Below, in pieces: positions 61,332-64,000 of a stretch of DNA of 64,000 nt (positions within the stretch are counted from its first letter, which is position 1; every line of letters starts with the position of its first letter). The stretch spans positions 5,118,366 through 5,182,365 of the forward strand of contig JAQFVV010006271.1 of assembly GCA_028023455.1 (NCBI GenBank), given 5' to 3'. The notes beneath the pieces are model-generated. The model saw nothing but the letters and a program-made list of their open reading frames with translations, was not told the DNA's origin and searched no databases. The stretch is from Epiperipatus broadwayi. Lineage: Eukaryota; Onychophora; Udeonychophora; Euonychophora; Peripatidae. A program made the position numbers and the translations under genes.

Positions 61332-61463
61332 TTTATACTCAATTAACAAAATAGTAGATATTCCAGGCATGTTAGATATTTTGCTTTTATGCACATGCTT
61401 AAAAGTTTAATGTTTATTCTTAAGTGTAAGCTTGATATTGGTTAATATAGTAGTAGTGTAAAG

Positions 61464-63556
61464 TATTACCTAGAAGTATTAAATTATTAAATCGATGTCT
61501 ATCGTTCAGCAGTATTTTATTATTATGCTATTGAATCTGGTAATTGGAAAATGCATATCTTCTATACAAGTTTTTCAAATAGTAGAAATAGACTGCTTGA
61601 TAAATTTAATATTTTTTGTATGTGTTGGCACTATTACATTTGTTATCATTATAAATATTTATACCAAACTTAACCAAAGTTTGCTCATTCAGATTGCATT
61701 TATTATTTAACGGCATCCATTTGTAAAAGAATTGGCCATTCCAACTTCGATTTAAAAAGTATTAAAAAAAATCTAATGATAAATTTTGCAATGATGATTA
61801 TCCATATGTAACTGTTTAACATAAACACTTCCACTTTCTAACGAAACCAAATTGTATTTTTTGACTTTTTATCTGCATGCATCTTTACTATATAATGTCT
61901 TAATATTAATCGATGCATTTAGGAAGCTTAATTAATTAGTGTAGTGGCTATTATTTTTCCAATATATAATGTGCTGTATAAAATGCCTGATAGCTGTAAG
62001 ATTGCTATATGATGATAATGCGCTATATGATTTTACATGCAACAAAATGTTAAAAAGTAGCTTTTGTTTCTTTAATTCCCTGTACAATAAACTTGAATAA
62101 TTAATGATTACTGATGTATACAGTGAATTTAAAATTTTATATCCTGACTAATTTCTGGCTTTTTTTCTTTATTAATAAGAACTTCCAATTGAAAGCATTT
62201 AACAAACATCTTGTACTGTTGTTCACAATCAAATTCAAATACTTATACTAGTAACCTCAAACATTTTGAACCCATATCATTCTGATTGTATAGTTGTAAA
62301 AATATGACATCTGAACATAAAATATGGTTAATAACTTAAATTCTTTTACAAAGAGGAAAATACATGCTACTACAATATTACTTGATCAGTATATACAATA
62401 TGATATAAAAAAGCAGCTCTCAGATCTAATGGCTTATATATTTAGCTTGACTACCTGTGTGAAAAGGTTTTTTATTAATATTGATTGTGAACACTTTGTT
62501 TAACATTAAAACATTAATTTATAAGAATTAGAAATGTTTTTAAGCAAAAACAAAATTAAGATTTTATTTTTCAGGAAGATCCAATTAAATTTTGTATTAT
62601 CTGGCATATAAAAAGTATCTAACTATTTTTTAATTAAAAAATAAAGATATCCCAATGTTGTGCTTAGTCACATGAGGTTGGATAGTGTCTATAAAATTTA
62701 AATATATAACTATAATATGATGCTAACTTCAGTACTAATTAGCGGTATTTCATATCCCTATGAGTATTGAGGATCTGTCTATCTTTCTTATTTTACCATT
62801 ATCATTGTGATGAAAGAGGTTTTGATGGTTATTTTACCGTTTGTTGTCGTTTTAATTATATATGAAAAAAAAAAAAAACTATGCAAATAGAAATTAAATT
62901 TTATCTTTATTGGAGAAACGATTTGGAATTGCATGAAATCTAATAAAGCAATTTATAAAGAGTTGATACTATTAAACTTAAGTAGAATGATACAGTAGTA
63001 TTAAAATATTTATAATTGAATGATCAATATTTTAATATATTTATCATAATTATGACAAATACAATTTAGCATAAGTAGTTAGCTTAGGAATTCTACAGAT
63101 TAATTTTTGGTTATTAAATACTACATGAATATTGCTCAAAGAATCAATAATTTTTTTATTATTATTATAATTTAATTCAATACTTTTTGAACAATCTATG
63201 TCAACCATCTAATGTCAAAGGTGGAAATTGTCAGGTCTGGGGATAACTCTGCCCCTTGAAAGTGCTCAATTTGTAAGCCGGACATTTTTACAAATTTATA
63301 TAAAGTAGTCATGTTCAAAACCTCTATTTTAACATAGCAAATACTGCAAATATTGGATTAAAAGTTACGTTAAATAAAATATTTATTTTCTCAACTACAC
63401 CTTTTCCCCTGTAACTTTATTGTAATTCTGGTTCATTCTATCAGAAGTGCAATATTCCAACAAATTCTCTTTATTATGTGGACTAACTCACTACAGATTT
63501 AATCTATGATTCTGACTGCATTTTGCTTGTTTTTATAGTGATTTTCACAGATTAAA
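61464..63556. repeat. tandem array unit C (left part only)
   Basis: Aligns with unit B from 47533 to about 49600. The preceding 61332-61447 matches 45232-45345 at the end of unit A, proving head-to-tail order. The match stops near 63556, where fold-back element F3 begins. No coding region. Confidence 0.85.
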
Positions 63557-63565
63557 CATTTAAAA

Positions 63566-63925
63566 CAGGCAAAACTCACTATACATATGAGTCTTAAACT
63601 ATGAGTCTTAAACTAACAACACCATAATTTTGAAGTTCAGTGGAGATAATAGGTGGTTGCTGGAGGGTTGCATTAGATCCTAAGATCTAGGTGCAGTGCT
63701 CTCAGATCCAAGACTCCTCACTGAGGATAGCCACAAACCAGAAACTAGTCTGGGGATATTGCACGAGCAGGCACTAGATGGAGATTTTATGCACAATCCT
63801 TCTGGCATCCATTGATTACTCTAGCTTGCTGTGTGTGACAATACATATAGTGAGTTTTACCTATTTTAACAACAGTTATACACAAGCATATGAAGTGGTG
63901 GACATGTGATGTTTATTGGCTTAAA
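63566..63925. mobile_element. fold-back family F, copy 3 (F3)
   Basis: Starts aaaacaggcaaaactcact like F2, but most of the left arm is lost; the rest (agatcctaagatctagg, agaaactagtctggggata, attttatgcacaa, ctagcttgctgtgtgtg) follows F2 closely to a shared end near catgtgatgttta. It interrupts unit C. Confidence 0.75.
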
Positions 63926-64000
63926 ACCAATCCTGCCTAATAGGATAGTGGTGGCTATGATTATTAAAGAACCAAAGACACCAAAATGTATGGATGCTGA
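63926..64000. other. unassigned DNA to the window end
   Basis: Seventy-five bases that do not match the expected continuation of unit B (from about 49607), so either unit C ends at F3 or another insert begins. Confidence 0.5.

Overview
This is eukaryotic (almost certainly invertebrate animal) genomic DNA: very AT-rich, full of long (AT)n and (ATT)n microsatellites, interrupted by a 500-base assembly gap, and without operons, prokaryotic genes or any convincing host protein-coding exon. Everything I could assign is mobile or repetitive DNA: Penelope-like elements (PLEs, at least six pieces), one full-length L1/Tx1-type LINE, one 5'-truncated RTE-type LINE, two paralogous Ty3/Gypsy remnants, fold-back/MITE-like palindromes, SINE-like repeats and microsatellites. 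The mix does not identify the phylum; AT-rich molluscs, cnidarians or chelicerates would all fit.

Layout. 1-2.3 kb: unassigned AT-rich DNA, gap, SINE-like repeat. 2.6-4.0 kb: PLE-1 on the minus strand. 4.0-7.5 kb: AT-rich with small tandem repeats. 7.6-10.1 kb: two PLE pieces head-to-head, the minus-strand one showing the end of one copy followed by the N-terminal part of the next. 10.2-12.1 kb: a non-coding dispersed repeat (R10), then a truncated RTE LINE (12.1-13.26 kb). 15.0-16.2 kb: two inverted-repeat elements, one carrying a tRNA-type B box. 16.4-18.2 kb: a decayed, near-complete PLE on the plus strand. 20.3 and 24.6 kb: fold-back elements of one family (third copy at 63.6 kb). 25.8-26.25 kb: PLE C-terminal fragment.

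26.27-63.56 kb is the most striking part: a head-to-tail array of a roughly 12-kb unit in three copies (A truncated at the left, B complete, C cut off on the right). Each full unit holds non-coding AT-rich DNA followed by the same dead Ty3/Gypsy element. After duplication the copies took different insertions: a 5.7-kb LINE with a 13-bp target-site duplication in A (empty site kept in B), an R10 repeat in A and a 504-bp near-perfect palindrome in B at the same AT-rich position, about 2 kb of unrelated DNA at the A/B junction, and a nearly intact PLE at the B/C junction. Microsatellites differ greatly in length between paralogous positions.

How the genes work together: they do not form a pathway. 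They are separate selfish elements whose reverse transcriptases and endonucleases once copied themselves; nearly all are broken by stops and frameshifts. The nearest to intact is the PLE at 59.74-61.14 kb, with one visible premature stop in its body and a truncated 5' end. No CRISPR array, rRNA gene or complete tRNA gene was seen. Alignments were made by eye, so repeat borders are approximate unless a junction is stated.
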